Assembly: GCA_016932215.1 (NCBI GenBank)
Contig: JAFGDH010000031.1
Span: 1-64,000 of the forward strand
DNA length: 64,000 bases
Reading direction: 5' to 3'
Source: Candidatus Aenigmatarchaeota archaeon
GTDB lineage: Archaea; Aenigmatarchaeota; Aenigmatarchaeia; QMZP01; QMZT01
The notes below the pieces were generated by a model. The model saw nothing but the letters and a program-made list of their open reading frames with translations, did no database searches and was not told the origin of the DNA. A program made the translations under genes and the position numbers. Below, piece by piece: positions 31,876 to 40,393 of the stretch. Position 1 is the first letter of the stretch, and each line of letters begins with the position of its first letter.

Positions 31876-33954
31876 ACCCATTATGGCTTCTATCAGGTCG
31901 TTTATCATCCTGTTGAGCATGGCGAAGAAGTCCTCTTCCGCGAACTCGATCTCCTCCGATGCTTTGTAGGGGTTCCCTGCCACGTCCCTGTAGGTGATCT
32001 CGAGGACGTACTTCCCTTTTTCGATCGGCGCGGAGATTTCGTACTTCCCTTTTTTGATCTGGTCGTATTCGAATTCCTGGTTGCCTATCTTTACGGTCAC
32101 GTTCTTCAGTTCCGAATTCTTCACGTTGAGGACAATCTTCCCGGTGCCTTCTGAGTAAAGGACGTCATACGATATCTCCGGCTCGATGAACACGTTGACC
32201 ACAGCGCTCTGGGTGATGTCGATGTCGCTGGATTTCAGGTTTATCGTTATCTCCTTCACGCCCCCGGACGCGAAGGAAAAGTCCCTGGAAATCGTGTGCT
32301 TTTTGTCGACCAGTATGTTTTCGGATGACTGCTGGCCGTCGACCCCGATGGTCATTTTGAGGCTTTTAGGGACGGGTCCGGCGTTGATCACGTCACCGGT
32401 AAGTTTTCCGGTCTCTCCCGTCTTGAGATAACCCGGAGCCTTGATGTTTTCCATGTAAATATAAACGTCAGATTTCACGCTGTAGTCCAGAGTTTCTACC
32501 TGGCCGTCAGATGAAAAAACGATGACATTCTGGTCCCCCAGCGATTTCGGGGTGAACTGGTACCTCAACTCTTCGCTGCCGATAGAATTCCACCTCCTGT
32601 AGTCCTCCGGTGTTATGACCCCTATGGTTCCCTGGTAGTTGTCCGGATAGACGTAAACGATCTGGGTCTGCCCGAACTTTATCATCGAGGAGCGCAGGTT
32701 CGCGGAGAACTGGTTCCTGTCGGACCTTGTTTTTGTCGTGTCGACCTCGAGGTCTATCGAGCTGATCGCGAACGATTTTGAGTTAAGGGTCAGAGGGCAC
32801 GTTAGCAGAAAGTTTCTCGGGAGGGTGTCGCTTATCGAGAACCTCCAGTAAACCGTTTCTTCTTCCCCGGGCCTGAGTATGACCTTCTTGTTCTTCTCCT
32901 CGACCGTCGCTATGACGAATTCCCCGGTGCACGGCTCAAGGTCCAGCGTGGCCACCCTGTAGTCCTTTGGAGTGAATTTCAGCATCACAACGCCGTCGTC
33001 ACCGGCCATCAGATTTTCGCCGGATTTAACAAGCTCGTAATCGTCCTGCTTTTCCCTGGAGGAATAATCCTTTATTTCGAGCGACGTTTCGTCCGTGTCC
33101 CATCTTATGTTGTTTATGTTGTATCCGCGGAAGTTGACGGAGTTCTTCACCTTGTTGTCGAGATAGTATCCGAAGCGGATGTGGGTCGCGTCGAGATAGC
33201 CTATCTCCATCCAGAGGACATCGACGGGGACCCACTTTCCCAGGTAGACCTCGGCGTAGGCGTGCCTCTCCCATCCGTACTTCCCGTAAGCCCACGCGGA
33301 AACGAACCGGGTCGGGTATCCGAGGGACCTTGCGAAAGCCGTGAAAAGAGTCGTGTATTCCGCACACACCCCCCTCTTGACGTCTAGAACAGTTATGGCA
33401 TCATAATTTTTACTCGAATATGAGAGATCGTACTCCAGCTGATCGTTGACCCATGTCGCCAGCTTCGCTATCTTCTCGAAATCGTCGTTCGCGTCCTTGA
33501 CTATGAATTCCGCGGTCTCCTTTATCCTGGGGTTTTCGCTCTGTATGTTCTCCGTCGCCTGGGTGTAAACCATCACGTCATCCGGTATGGTGTAAGAGGA
33601 GGGTATGGAGGTTATGTAAGTGGCTCGGGAAGTGACCGTTCCGGAAAACGAATAGGAAAAAGAGCTTCCGGGATTTTCCTTTTCAATGTAGCCGAATTCC
33701 GTCCCGCTCGCATCCTTTATCCTCTGCATGTCCATCGACACGTCCTGGTGCTCGTCATCCTGCGGGATGGTCAGGTTTATGCCTATCCATGTGGGATTTC
33801 CGTCAGCGGTTATCGTACCGTATATTTCCATGTCAACGGTCAGCTCTTTAACGCTGGCCGGGTCTTTCAGTACCATCTCCTCCATGCTGCTTGCCGCGTA
33901 AGCATTAGGAATGATAATCAGAAATGCGGCGAATAAAACGAATACTAATCTCAT
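31864..33954 (-). CDS. Exported transglutaminase-like protein with Ig-like domains, 696 aa
   Basis: A Sec signal peptide (MRLVFVLFAAFLIIIPNAYAA) and an N-terminal beta domain are followed by a transglutaminase-like core (about 165-260): catalytic Cys in RGVCAEYTTLFTAFARSLGYPTRFV, His in ERHAYAEVYLGKWVPVD with its Asp. Several beta-sandwich, CARDB-like segments follow (about 330-660; GDVINAGPVPKSLKMTIGVDGQ is typical). The C-terminus ends in a short amphipathic helix (FFAMLNRMINDLIEAIMGLFG) that could anchor it. Likely a surface peptidase or crosslinker. Its start overlaps the scpA stop by 4 bp, so the two are translationally coupled. Confidence 0.88.
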   Translation of the reverse strand: MRLVFVLFAAFLIIIPNAYAASSMEEMVLKDPASVKELTVDMEIYGTITADGNPTWIGINLTIPQDDEHQDVSMDMQRIKDASGTEFGYIEKENPGSSFSYSFSGTVTSRATYITSIPSSYTIPDDVMVYTQATENIQSENPRIKETAEFIVKDANDDFEKIAKLATWVNDQLEYDLSYSSKNYDAITVLDVKRGVCAEYTTLFTAFARSLGYPTRFVSAWAYGKYGWERHAYAEVYLGKWVPVDVLWMEIGYLDATHIRFGYYLDNKVKNSVNFRGYNINNIRWDTDETSLEIKDYSSREKQDDYELVKSGENLMAGDDGVVMLKFTPKDYRVATLDLEPCTGEFVIATVEEKNKKVILRPGEEETVYWRFSISDTLPRNFLLTCPLTLNSKSFAISSIDLEVDTTKTRSDRNQFSANLRSSMIKFGQTQIVYVYPDNYQGTIGVITPEDYRRWNSIGSEELRYQFTPKSLGDQNVIVFSSDGQVETLDYSVKSDVYIYMENIKAPGYLKTGETGKLTGDVINAGPVPKSLKMTIGVDGQQSSENILVDKKHTISRDFSFASGGVKEITINLKSSDIDITQSAVVNVFIEPEISYDVLYSEGTGKIVLNVKNSELKNVTVKIGNQEFEYDQIKKGKYEISAPIEKGKYVLEITYRDVAGNPYKASEEIEFAEEDFFAMLNRMINDLIEAIMGLFG

Positions 33955-34643
33955 TTTTTACCCCTGCTGACATATATCTCCTCGAAAACCTTTTCCTGGC
34001 GTGCGCTCACCTTTCCCTGGTTGTCCAGGTGGATCAGCGGGACGAAGTTGTTCAGTATGTCTTCCTTTTCCCACTTGTCCACAAGATGGCTGAATTCTAT
34101 CTCCTTGTTTCTGATCCTTCCCAGGATTGTGTTTATCTTGGAATACAGTGTTTTAATCCTTTCGTTTATGTTGTCAGCAGAAATGACTATCTTATCTCTC
34201 CTTTCCTTTTCCCTTGTCGTTCTCCTGTCTTCCGCCTTCAGGACCTTCCTGAGCGCGTTAACGAGCTCGGAAATCACGATCCTCCTGGTCGGCTGCCTCC
34301 TCGGGGGGATGTTCAGCGGATCTATCTGGAAGTTTCCGCTTTCCTCTTCCAGATCTTTCAGCTCTTCCTGTATCTCCTGTTCCTCCTGGCCCGTTATCTG
34401 TTCCTTGAAAGACTGTAGATAGTCGCTCTTCATCTTGAGCAGCATCGCGGCTACTATTATGTATTTTGCAGGAACGCGAAAATCGAGAGTGTCCATGCTC
34501 CTCACGTATTCCACAAAATAGTCAGCCAGTTTCGAGATGTCGAGATCCCACGGGTTCATACCGTCCCATGCCACGATCTCGTATATTATCTGCTCCCAGC
34601 TGTATTCAGAAGTCAGGAAACCCATTATCTTTTTTTCGTCCAT
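33951..34643 (-). CDS. scpA: Segregation and condensation protein ScpA, 230 aa
   Basis: The kleisin subunit that closes the SMC ring in chromosome organisation. The N-terminal helical region shows NPWDLDISKLADYFVEYV (about 30-47) and LDFRVPAKYIIVAAMLLKMKSDYL (about 53-76), both diagnostic. The acidic linker (about 80-105) and the C-terminal winged-helix part (about 150-230) follow. No scpB or smc lies in the window. Its unusual partner is the coupled exported transglutaminase-like gene downstream. Confidence 0.9.
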   Translation of the reverse strand: MDEKKIMGFLTSEYSWEQIIYEIVAWDGMNPWDLDISKLADYFVEYVRSMDTLDFRVPAKYIIVAAMLLKMKSDYLQSFKEQITGQEEQEIQEELKDLEEESGNFQIDPLNIPPRRQPTRRIVISELVNALRKVLKAEDRRTTREKERRDKIVISADNINERIKTLYSKINTILGRIRNKEIEFSHLVDKWEKEDILNNFVPLIHLDNQGKVSARQEKVFEEIYVSRGKK

Positions 34644-34706
34644 TTTGCTCTGTTTATTATTATTGTTGCAACAATCTTATTAAGGTTGGCGATTTCCAGA
34701 AAAAGA

Positions 34707-35963
34707 TCATTTCCTTATCTTTCCCCTTCTCTTGATAACCTTTATCCTCTTTATCTTGGATGGGTCGGAGTCGTCCAGTGACATCACCGTTAAAGTAAAG
34801 TTTTTCATCTTGATCTTGCTTCCTTTGCTGGGACGTCCGTCGAACCTCGCAGATACCATCTCCGAGAGCGTGAGGCCGTTCGAACGGAGCGGGACGCCTA
34901 TCTTCCCCTTGAGCTCCTCCACCAGCGTGTCGCCGTTCACTATAGCCGTCTTCCTGTCGATGAACCTCATCTGGTGCCTCTTGACGTCCGGCTCGTCGTA
35001 TATCTCCCCCACGATCTCTTCCAGCAGGTCTTCAAGGGTCACGATACCTTTCACCTTCCTGTTCCTGTCGATGACTATTGCCATATGCGTTCCCGATTCC
35101 CTGAAATCGTCCATGAGAAGGTCTATGTTCTTTTTCTCGTACACGAATAACACCCTTGAAACTATCCCCTCTATCCTCATGTCGAAGTTCTTCCTCTTGA
35201 TGTATTTGAGTATCTGCCTGATGTTGAGCATTCCGATGACGTTGTCGAAGCTCTTCTTGTACACGGGGATGCGGGAATACTTGACCTCGAGCATCTTGCC
35301 GATCGCGTCCCCGAGCGTCATGTCTGACGGAAGGGCGACTACTCGTTTTCGGGGGGTCATGACCTCTCCTACCGTTGTGTCCCCGAACTCGAATATGTTG
35401 TGGATCATCTCCTCCTCGTCCCTCTCGATCACGCCGGCCTTCGCCCCCAGGGAAAGCGCGGCGTGGAGCTCCTCCTCCGTCATCGAGTCCTTGTTCTTTC
35501 CTACCCCGAGTGTGCGGAGAACGAGATTGCTTATCAGTTCTATCAAAACGATCACTGGGTAAATGACGATGCTGAGGTAAAGGACAGGCCTCGCCACCCG
35601 GAGGGACATCTTCTCTGCGTTCCGGTGGAAGTACGTCTTCGGGGTGATCTCGCCGAAAATCAGTATGATGAAAGTAAGAATGCCGGTCGCTATCCCTATC
35701 CCGTTGGAGCCGAAAATATCCGTGAAAAGGATCGTGGCGATGGATGCTGCGAGTATGTTCACCAGGTTGTTCCCGATCAGTATGGTCACCAGAAGCCTGT
35801 GCGGGTCGGACTTCAGCCTGAGAAGCGCTTTCGCCCTTCTCCCCTTTCTTTTGGATATCTTCTTGACCTTTATGTCGCTCAGCGAGAACAGCGCTATTTC
35901 AGCCCCTGAAAAGAAGGCGGACAGCGCTATCAGCAAAACGAGCACGAGCACGAGCCATATCAT
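34707..35963 (-). CDS. CNNM/CorC-type membrane protein with CBS domains, 418 aa
   Basis: N-terminal DUF21/CNNM transmembrane domain with about four helices (IWLVLVLVLLIALSAFFSGAEIALFSLS, LLVTILIGNNLVNILAASIATILF, ILTFIILIFGEITPKTYFHRNA). Two CBS domains (GDAIGKMLEVKYSRIPVYKKSFDNVIGMLNI; HMAIVIDRNRKVKGIVTLEDLLEEIVGEI) and a CorC_HlyC domain at the C-terminus follow. Family members are Mg2+/Na+ transporters or exporters regulated by nucleotides at CBS. The start at ATG 35963 (MIWLVLVL) is preferred; the longer frame to 36089 adds 42 non-homologous residues and would overlap the divergent gene. Confidence 0.9.
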   Translation of the reverse strand: MIWLVLVLVLLIALSAFFSGAEIALFSLSDIKVKKISKRKGRRAKALLRLKSDPHRLLVTILIGNNLVNILAASIATILFTDIFGSNGIGIATGILTFIILIFGEITPKTYFHRNAEKMSLRVARPVLYLSIVIYPVIVLIELISNLVLRTLGVGKNKDSMTEEELHAALSLGAKAGVIERDEEEMIHNIFEFGDTTVGEVMTPRKRVVALPSDMTLGDAIGKMLEVKYSRIPVYKKSFDNVIGMLNIRQILKYIKRKNFDMRIEGIVSRVLFVYEKKNIDLLMDDFRESGTHMAIVIDRNRKVKGIVTLEDLLEEIVGEIYDEPDVKRHQMRFIDRKTAIVNGDTLVEELKGKIGVPLRSNGLTLSEMVSARFDGRPSKGSKIKMKNFTLTVMSLDDSDPSKIKRIKVIKRRGKIRK

Positions 35964-36023
35964 CCTTGGACACCTTAAGAATAATTGGATTACTCTTTTA
36001 AAAAACAGAGGATTATTATTCTC

Positions 36024-36386
36024 ATGGGAAACGAAATGCGGCTGGTTTACACCGCGATGACCAAGAAGTTGGCATTTTTTAAGACGCATATCAGCCGTTT
36101 CGTTCTCGAGCAGGGGAAGGTCCCTCTCAACCCGTTCATGCTGTTCGACTACTTCCTCCTTGACACCGTTGACCGGAGGAAATTCTACGAGGCCAACGCC
36201 AGCATGATAAAACGATCAGACGAGGTCTGGGTGTTCGGGCCGGTCAGCGACGGCGTGGCCGAGGAAATCTCCCTCGCGAAGAAAGAGGGAAAACCGGTCA
36301 GGTTCTTTGAAGTGACTGATTCGAAAGAAATAAGGGAAATCGATGAAAAAAACGTCAGGTACGAGGAAGACACGGATAAAATTTAA
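36024..36386 (+). CDS. Nucleoside 2-deoxyribosyltransferase-fold protein, 120 aa
   Basis: Starts MGNEMRLVYTAMTKKLAFFKTHISRFVLEQGKVPLNPFMLFDYFLLD. The pattern of an N-terminal strand, a helix over 'PLNPFM' and then SDEVWVFGPVSDGVAEEISLAKKEGKPVRFFEV (about 70-101) matches the nucleoside deoxyribosyltransferase/DUF4406-like Rossmann-type fold that recognises nucleotides. The catalytic Glu of true deoxyribosyltransferases is not obvious. It is divergent from the CNNM gene. Function otherwise unknown. Confidence 0.75.
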   Translation: MGNEMRLVYTAMTKKLAFFKTHISRFVLEQGKVPLNPFMLFDYFLLDTVDRRKFYEANASMIKRSDEVWVFGPVSDGVAEEISLAKKEGKPVRFFEVTDSKEIREIDEKNVRYEEDTDKI

Positions 36387-36440
36387 ATATTTTATAACTA
36401 TTTTTTACAACATAAAAGTGATTATATTTCACGTGATAAA

Positions 36441-36992
36441 ATGAAGCATTTCGATCACAGAAATAACGGGACTATACCGGTTTTCCCATATTACCTAATG
36501 GAGGAATCAAAAAATATGAGAACAGTGAATTCGCTTCACCCCGGGGACGGCCAGCTAGGGATCTTAACTAATATTCTGGGAAAGGTGTCTTACAATGGTA
36601 TGAATTTTATTAATTTTTACCAGCCGGATCCCATATTTGTCGGTTTCATGATGTCGATGTACGCGAACAGGTATGGGCTTCTTAAGCACTATCCTCAGGG
36701 GGAGCTTGCCGTCGACGTCAGCAGCCGCGTTAAATCTGATCTGTATGTAGCAGTACATACCGAATTCGGGGAAAAGGTGCTTAAAGACCGTTTCAATCCG
36801 GTTCTTCCTTTATGGGACTACAATTACGTTGTGGAAAAGGTGGGCTCTGTATCCAGGATGTTCCCCTTTCCCGGTGTGATTGTTTGTTCCGAAAACGATG
36901 ACATCGCAGGTATTTTTAACGACTTTGTCGATGATCTTGTGGCACCGAATCAGCAAGACGAAATTAGAATAGAACTGGACATGTTTTTATAA
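36441..36992 (+). CDS. Hypothetical protein, 183 aa
   Basis: Starts MKHFDHRNNGTIPVFPYYLMEE; the upstream CACGTGAT gives a partial ribosome site 4 bases from ATG 36441, and AATTTAAATATTTTATAAC supplies a TATA box. Soluble, mixed composition, with aromatic-rich middle (NFINFYQPDPIFVGFMMSMYANRYG). No domain recognised. Located just upstream of the MIP18-family gene. Confidence 0.65.
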   Translation: MKHFDHRNNGTIPVFPYYLMEESKNMRTVNSLHPGDGQLGILTNILGKVSYNGMNFINFYQPDPIFVGFMMSMYANRYGLLKHYPQGELAVDVSSRVKSDLYVAVHTEFGEKVLKDRFNPVLPLWDYNYVVEKVGSVSRMFPFPGVIVCSENDDIAGIFNDFVDDLVAPNQQDEIRIELDMFL

Positions 36993-37024
36993 GGGCGTTC
37001 TCCTAATTCTAACCAGTGAAATCT

Positions 37025-37321
37025 ATGGTAACCAAGGAAGACATCCTGAAGGTTCTTAAGCAGATAACCGATCCGGAGATCGGGATCAACATAGTGGACA
37101 TGGGCTTCATATACGACTTGAAGATCACCGAGAAGGCAATCACCGTTAAAATGACCCTGACCACTCCGGGATGCCCGATGCACTCGATGTTCACTGCTGA
37201 GGTGGAGGGGATCCTGAAGAAAATGTTCGGAAAGAAAGTGATAGTGGAACTGGTTTTCGATCCTCCGTGGACCCCGGAAAAGATGAGCGCGGAAGCGAGG
37301 AAGAAGCTGGGTTTCGGATAA
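37025..37321 (+). CDS. MIP18/DUF59 family Fe-S assembly protein (SufT-like), 98 aa
   Basis: Carries the DUF59 signature ITDPEIGINIVDMGFIYDLKI (about 14-34) and the reactive Cys in TTPGCPMHSM (about 46-55), closing with DPPWTPEKMSAEARKKLG. Homologues (SufT, PaaD, MIP18) help to mature iron-sulfur proteins. ATG 37025 is preferred over GTG 37016, since GTGA at 37016 is more likely part of the ribosome site. No other suf genes nearby. Confidence 0.93.
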   Translation: MVTKEDILKVLKQITDPEIGINIVDMGFIYDLKITEKAITVKMTLTTPGCPMHSMFTAEVEGILKKMFGKKVIVELVFDPPWTPEKMSAEARKKLGFG

Positions 37322-37367
37322 AAAACACCCCCGGCGCCCGGGTTTGACTTACCTGTTTTCTGGTAAC

Positions 37368-37440
37368 GGGAAGCTTTTTAAATGCCGGTATGTAATAATA
37401 TTACGAAGTATTACTTCATATTACTTTTATTCGAACAGGT
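37368..37440 (+). promoter_or_regulatory. pgk promoter with TATTAC repeats phased at 10 bp
   Basis: TATA-like CTTTTTAAATG at about 37371-37382 is followed by three direct TATTAC copies at 37399, 37409 and 37419, exactly 10 bp apart, plus an inverted copy GTAATA at 37392 that forms the 13-bp palindrome GTAATAATATTAC (37392-37404). One-turn phasing at the start site suggests cooperative binding of a repressor on one face. The ribosome site GGTGGGTG follows. Confidence 0.6.
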
Positions 37441-37446
37441 GGGTGC

Positions 37447-38655
37447 ATGGAAAACGGGTTCAACGACCTTGAGAATCTGAATGTCGAGGGAAAGAAGGTT
37501 CTGCTGAGGGTAGGGATGGACGTCTCGGTCGACAAGGACGGGAACATACTGGACGACTCCAGGATAGTTTCATGCATACCGACGCTCCAGCACCTGATCG
37601 ACAGGAAGGCCAAGCTGATCCTGATGATGCACATAGGGAGGCCCGGGGGACAGGTCGTGGAAAACCTGAAGACCGACAGGGTGGCTGAACGCCTTTCGAG
37701 ATTCATGTTCAGGAAGATCGACAAGATGGACGGCCTGACGGGCGATACAGTGAGGGAAAGGATAGAAAGGATGGAACCAGGGGAAATGGTGTTTCTCGAT
37801 AATCTCAGGTTTGATCCCGGGGAGGAAAGTAACGACGACAATTTCACCGAAGCGATGGCATCTCTTGGAGACGCATACGTGAACGAGTGCTTCTCAGTGT
37901 CCCACAGGAACCATTCCTCCATGGTGGGTCTTCCCGCCCGTCTGCCGAGCGCCGCCGGGTTCTGCCTCCGCAAGGAGGTGGAGGAGATAGGACGGGTGGT
38001 CGAGAACCCGGAGAGGCCTTTCGTGGCCGTTCTGGGCGGCGTCAAGGCTGACAAGCTGAACGCCCTGAAGACGCTCTGCAAAAAGGCCGACAAGATACTT
38101 ATCGGAGGGGGACTATCCTTCGCTTTCCTGAGACTGATGGGTATAGGCACCGGTAAATCGAAGATAGACTCCAAGTGGCTGGATGCCGGGGCGGAGGAAT
38201 TCATGAAAAGCACGCTCTCGAACGAGAAAATAGTCCTTCCGTCAGATTTCGTGGTTGCTGACGAATTCGATGCTGAATCGGGCAGGGTGGTCGGACGGGA
38301 TTCGATTCCCGAGGATGGTTTCGCCCTTGACATAGGGCCTGAAACGGTCAGCAGGTTCAAGGATATCCTAGGGACCGCGAAGACCATAGTATGGGCAGGG
38401 CCCATGGGCGTTTTCGAGAGAAAGGGGTTCGAGAACGGGACAAGGGAACTGGCCGGGTTCATGGCAAACTCCGGTGCGGTGAGCATCGTCGGCGGAGGTG
38501 AATCGGCTTCGGCTGCTGAGAAGTTCAATCTGGCCGACCGTTTCACCCATGTTTCGACCGGCGGGGGGGCTTTCCTGGACTTCCTCGCGAACGGTTCGCT
38601 CCCGGCCATAGACGCGCTGAGGGAGTCGGCTCTGAAATTCGGGAAGGTGATTTAA
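37447..38655 (+). CDS. pgk: Phosphoglycerate kinase, 402 aa
   Basis: Reversible transfer of phosphate between 1,3-bisphosphoglycerate and ADP. KKVLLRVGMDVSVDKDGNILDDSRI (about 16-40) is the substrate loop, with HIGRPGGQVVENLKTDRVAERLS (about 62-84), DNLRFDPGEE (about 118), VLGGVKADKLNALKTL (about 196-211), AGPMGVFE (about 318) and GGGESASAAEKF..STGGGAFLDFLANGSLPAI (about 352-385). The usual substrate-loop D-x-N reads D-V-S here. It overlaps gap by one base (TAATG), so the two glycolytic/gluconeogenic enzymes are translated together. Confidence 0.97.
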   Translation: MENGFNDLENLNVEGKKVLLRVGMDVSVDKDGNILDDSRIVSCIPTLQHLIDRKAKLILMMHIGRPGGQVVENLKTDRVAERLSRFMFRKIDKMDGLTGDTVRERIERMEPGEMVFLDNLRFDPGEESNDDNFTEAMASLGDAYVNECFSVSHRNHSSMVGLPARLPSAAGFCLRKEVEEIGRVVENPERPFVAVLGGVKADKLNALKTLCKKADKILIGGGLSFAFLRLMGIGTGKSKIDSKWLDAGAEEFMKSTLSNEKIVLPSDFVVADEFDAESGRVVGRDSIPEDGFALDIGPETVSRFKDILGTAKTIVWAGPMGVFERKGFENGTRELAGFMANSGAVSIVGGGESASAAEKFNLADRFTHVSTGGGAFLDFLANGSLPAIDALRESALKFGKVI

Positions 38656-39683
38656 TGATAAGGGTAGGAATCAACGGCTACGGGACCGTTGGGAAAAGGG
38701 TCGCCGATGCAGTATCCGCGCAGAAGGACATGGAGGTCGCTGGTGTCGTCAAGACGCGCCCGACCTTCGAGGCCGTGATGGCGGTCAATAATAAATTCCC
38801 GCTTTTCTCGAACAATAAGGAGAACCTTCAGGTGTTCGCCGACGCCGGTCTGAAGGTGGAGGGAACGATTCACGATCTGATACAGGACTGCGACATAGTC
38901 GTGGACTGCACCCCGAACAAGACAGGAGCGGATAACAAGGAGAGGATATATGTTCCAAACAAGATCAAGGCCATTTTTCAGGGCGGTGAGAAGCACCATT
39001 TGACAGGGACGTCCTTCAGCGCCCTTGCGAACTACAACGAAGCGTTAGGGAAGGATTACGTTCGCGTGGTTTCCTGCAACACCACGGGTCTCGCGCGCAC
39101 GCTCAGCACGATAAACAGAGGCGTGGGAATACGAAACGTGCGTGCGGTCATGATACGAAGGGGACCGGATCCGTGGGACGACAAGAACGGACCTGTGAAC
39201 TCGATAGTTCCTGATCCTCCCACCATCCCGTCGCACCACGGGCCTGACGTCCAGACCGTGCTGAAGGGGATTGACATAGTCACGACTGCTGTGAAGGTGC
39301 CGACCACGATCATGCATCTCCATGCGGTCAATGTGAATCTTTCGAAGGAATCCTCGTCCGAAGAGATTTCCGGCCTTCTCGCGAAGGCCCCGAGAATACT
39401 CATGGTCTCTGGCATCGACGGAGTAACATCCACGGCCAGGGTAATGGAATACGCGAGGGACATAGGAAGGAAGAGGAGCGACCTTAACGAGATAGCTGTC
39501 TGGAAGGAGAGCGTCAACGTGATCAACGGCAACGAACTTTTCTACTTCCAGGCGATACACCAGGAAAGCGATATAGTCCCGGAGAACGTGGACTGCATCC
39601 GGGCAATGATGGGCGTCACCCCGGATGCGATGAAGAGCATAAGGATGACCGACGAAGCTCTTGGACTCAAGAAATGGTGGTAA
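38655..39683 (+). CDS. gap: Archaeal phosphorylating glyceraldehyde-3-phosphate dehydrogenase (type II), 342 aa
   Basis: NAD(P)+-dependent formation of 1,3-bisphosphoglycerate. The archaeal class is recognisable: IRVGINGYGTVGKRVADAV (2-20), VVKTRPTFEA (about 32), DCTPNKTGADNK (about 90-101), catalytic Cys in VVSCNTTGLARTL (about 138-150), RRGPDPWDDKNGPVNSIVPDPPTIPSHHGPDV (about 169-200) and WKESVNVINGNELFYFQAIHQESDIVPEN (about 280-308). Together with pgk it forms a two-gene operon controlled by the phased TATTAC promoter. Confidence 0.97.
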   Translation: MIRVGINGYGTVGKRVADAVSAQKDMEVAGVVKTRPTFEAVMAVNNKFPLFSNNKENLQVFADAGLKVEGTIHDLIQDCDIVVDCTPNKTGADNKERIYVPNKIKAIFQGGEKHHLTGTSFSALANYNEALGKDYVRVVSCNTTGLARTLSTINRGVGIRNVRAVMIRRGPDPWDDKNGPVNSIVPDPPTIPSHHGPDVQTVLKGIDIVTTAVKVPTTIMHLHAVNVNLSKESSSEEISGLLAKAPRILMVSGIDGVTSTARVMEYARDIGRKRSDLNEIAVWKESVNVINGNELFYFQAIHQESDIVPENVDCIRAMMGVTPDAMKSIRMTDEALGLKKWW

Positions 39684-39693
39684 ATAAGGGAAT

Positions 39694-39714
39694 GAAGCAT
39701 GCCTTGCATGCTTC
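39694..39714. repeat. Dispersed hairpin repeat, copy 7 (compact form)
   Basis: Perfect 9-base arms GAAGCATGC / GCATGCTTC with a 3-base loop, followed by ATGCGAAACC, which is close to the family flank. It starts 11 bp after the gap stop, so it may be the 3' end structure of the pgk-gap mRNA. The rest of the 200-bp gap (39715-39884) shows no convincing gene. Confidence 0.55.
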
Positions 39715-39884
39715 ATGCGAAACCATAGGAAAGAAGCAGTTATAAACTGTTCACGTGCGAAGCGGAGGAAAAAGCTGCGGGGGAATCGGTTTTGCCGTTT
39801 CATCCGTTTCGGTTCAACAGGATGCTTATCCCTGAACCTCCTGAAAGGATTCTCCCGGCGGGGTTTCCAAATCCGCTTCGCGTC

Positions 39885-40364
39885 TCAGTAGTCTTTCCTG
39901 TTCCCGATAATCGACAGGAAAAGCGAGTCCCTCATTTCCTCGTATCTTTCCGGGGTTCCGCCCTTCTCCATCCGTTCACGGAGCTTCTTGAAACCGGGCC
40001 TGAACTTCTTGTACGCGAATATTGCCGACGCCAGCGACGCCTTCTCGTGGGAATTCAGCCTGACTTTATCTTCCGTGAAATCCTTTATCATTATCCTCTT
40101 CTTCTTGTTGGTCATGTTCCTGGAAGGAAGGACAAGCTTGGCGGATATGGACGATGCGATCTTCTTCACGCCGGACGGTGGCTTGGCCCTGTCGGTCGCT
40201 ATCACCGCGACGTTGCCCTTTTCTGTTATTATTTTCAGGATATCGGAACCGTGGCCGGAATACATCGTTGAGAGCGACACCATGTTGCCGTCGAGATCAA
40301 GAAGGGCCAGCGACGTGTGGAGGCCGACATCGATGCCCCCGATAAGAAGTCGTCTTTCCGTCAT
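39885..40364 (-). CDS. DUF460 RuvC/RNase H-like protein, 159 aa
   Basis: RNase H-fold protein related to archaeal COG2433. The first strand is GGIDVGLHTSLALLDLDG (about 9-26), with the acidic residue expected for the active site. VAVIATDRAKPPSGVKKIASSI (about 53-74) carries the second conserved Asp and the substrate-specific PP. The C-terminal part (NSHEKASLASAIFAYKKF) has the SHE and D/E helix of the fold. Only the nuclease core is present; longer homologues have an added coiled coil. Predicted nucleic-acid processing, exact role unknown. Confidence 0.82.
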   Translation of the reverse strand: MTERRLLIGGIDVGLHTSLALLDLDGNMVSLSTMYSGHGSDILKIITEKGNVAVIATDRAKPPSGVKKIASSISAKLVLPSRNMTNKKKRIMIKDFTEDKVRLNSHEKASLASAIFAYKKFRPGFKKLRERMEKGGTPERYEEMRDSLFLSIIGNRKDY

Positions 40365-40393
40365 TCAATTAAAAATTGGATGTAAAAAATAAA

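Noticed and set aside
34732-35562. 276-codon plus-strand open frame
   Set aside because: Antisense shadow of the CBS-domain protein gene.
37416-38609. 397-codon open frame on the minus strand
   Set aside because: It is the antisense shadow of pgk; composition is low-complexity Ser/Pro/Leu and pgk is unambiguous.
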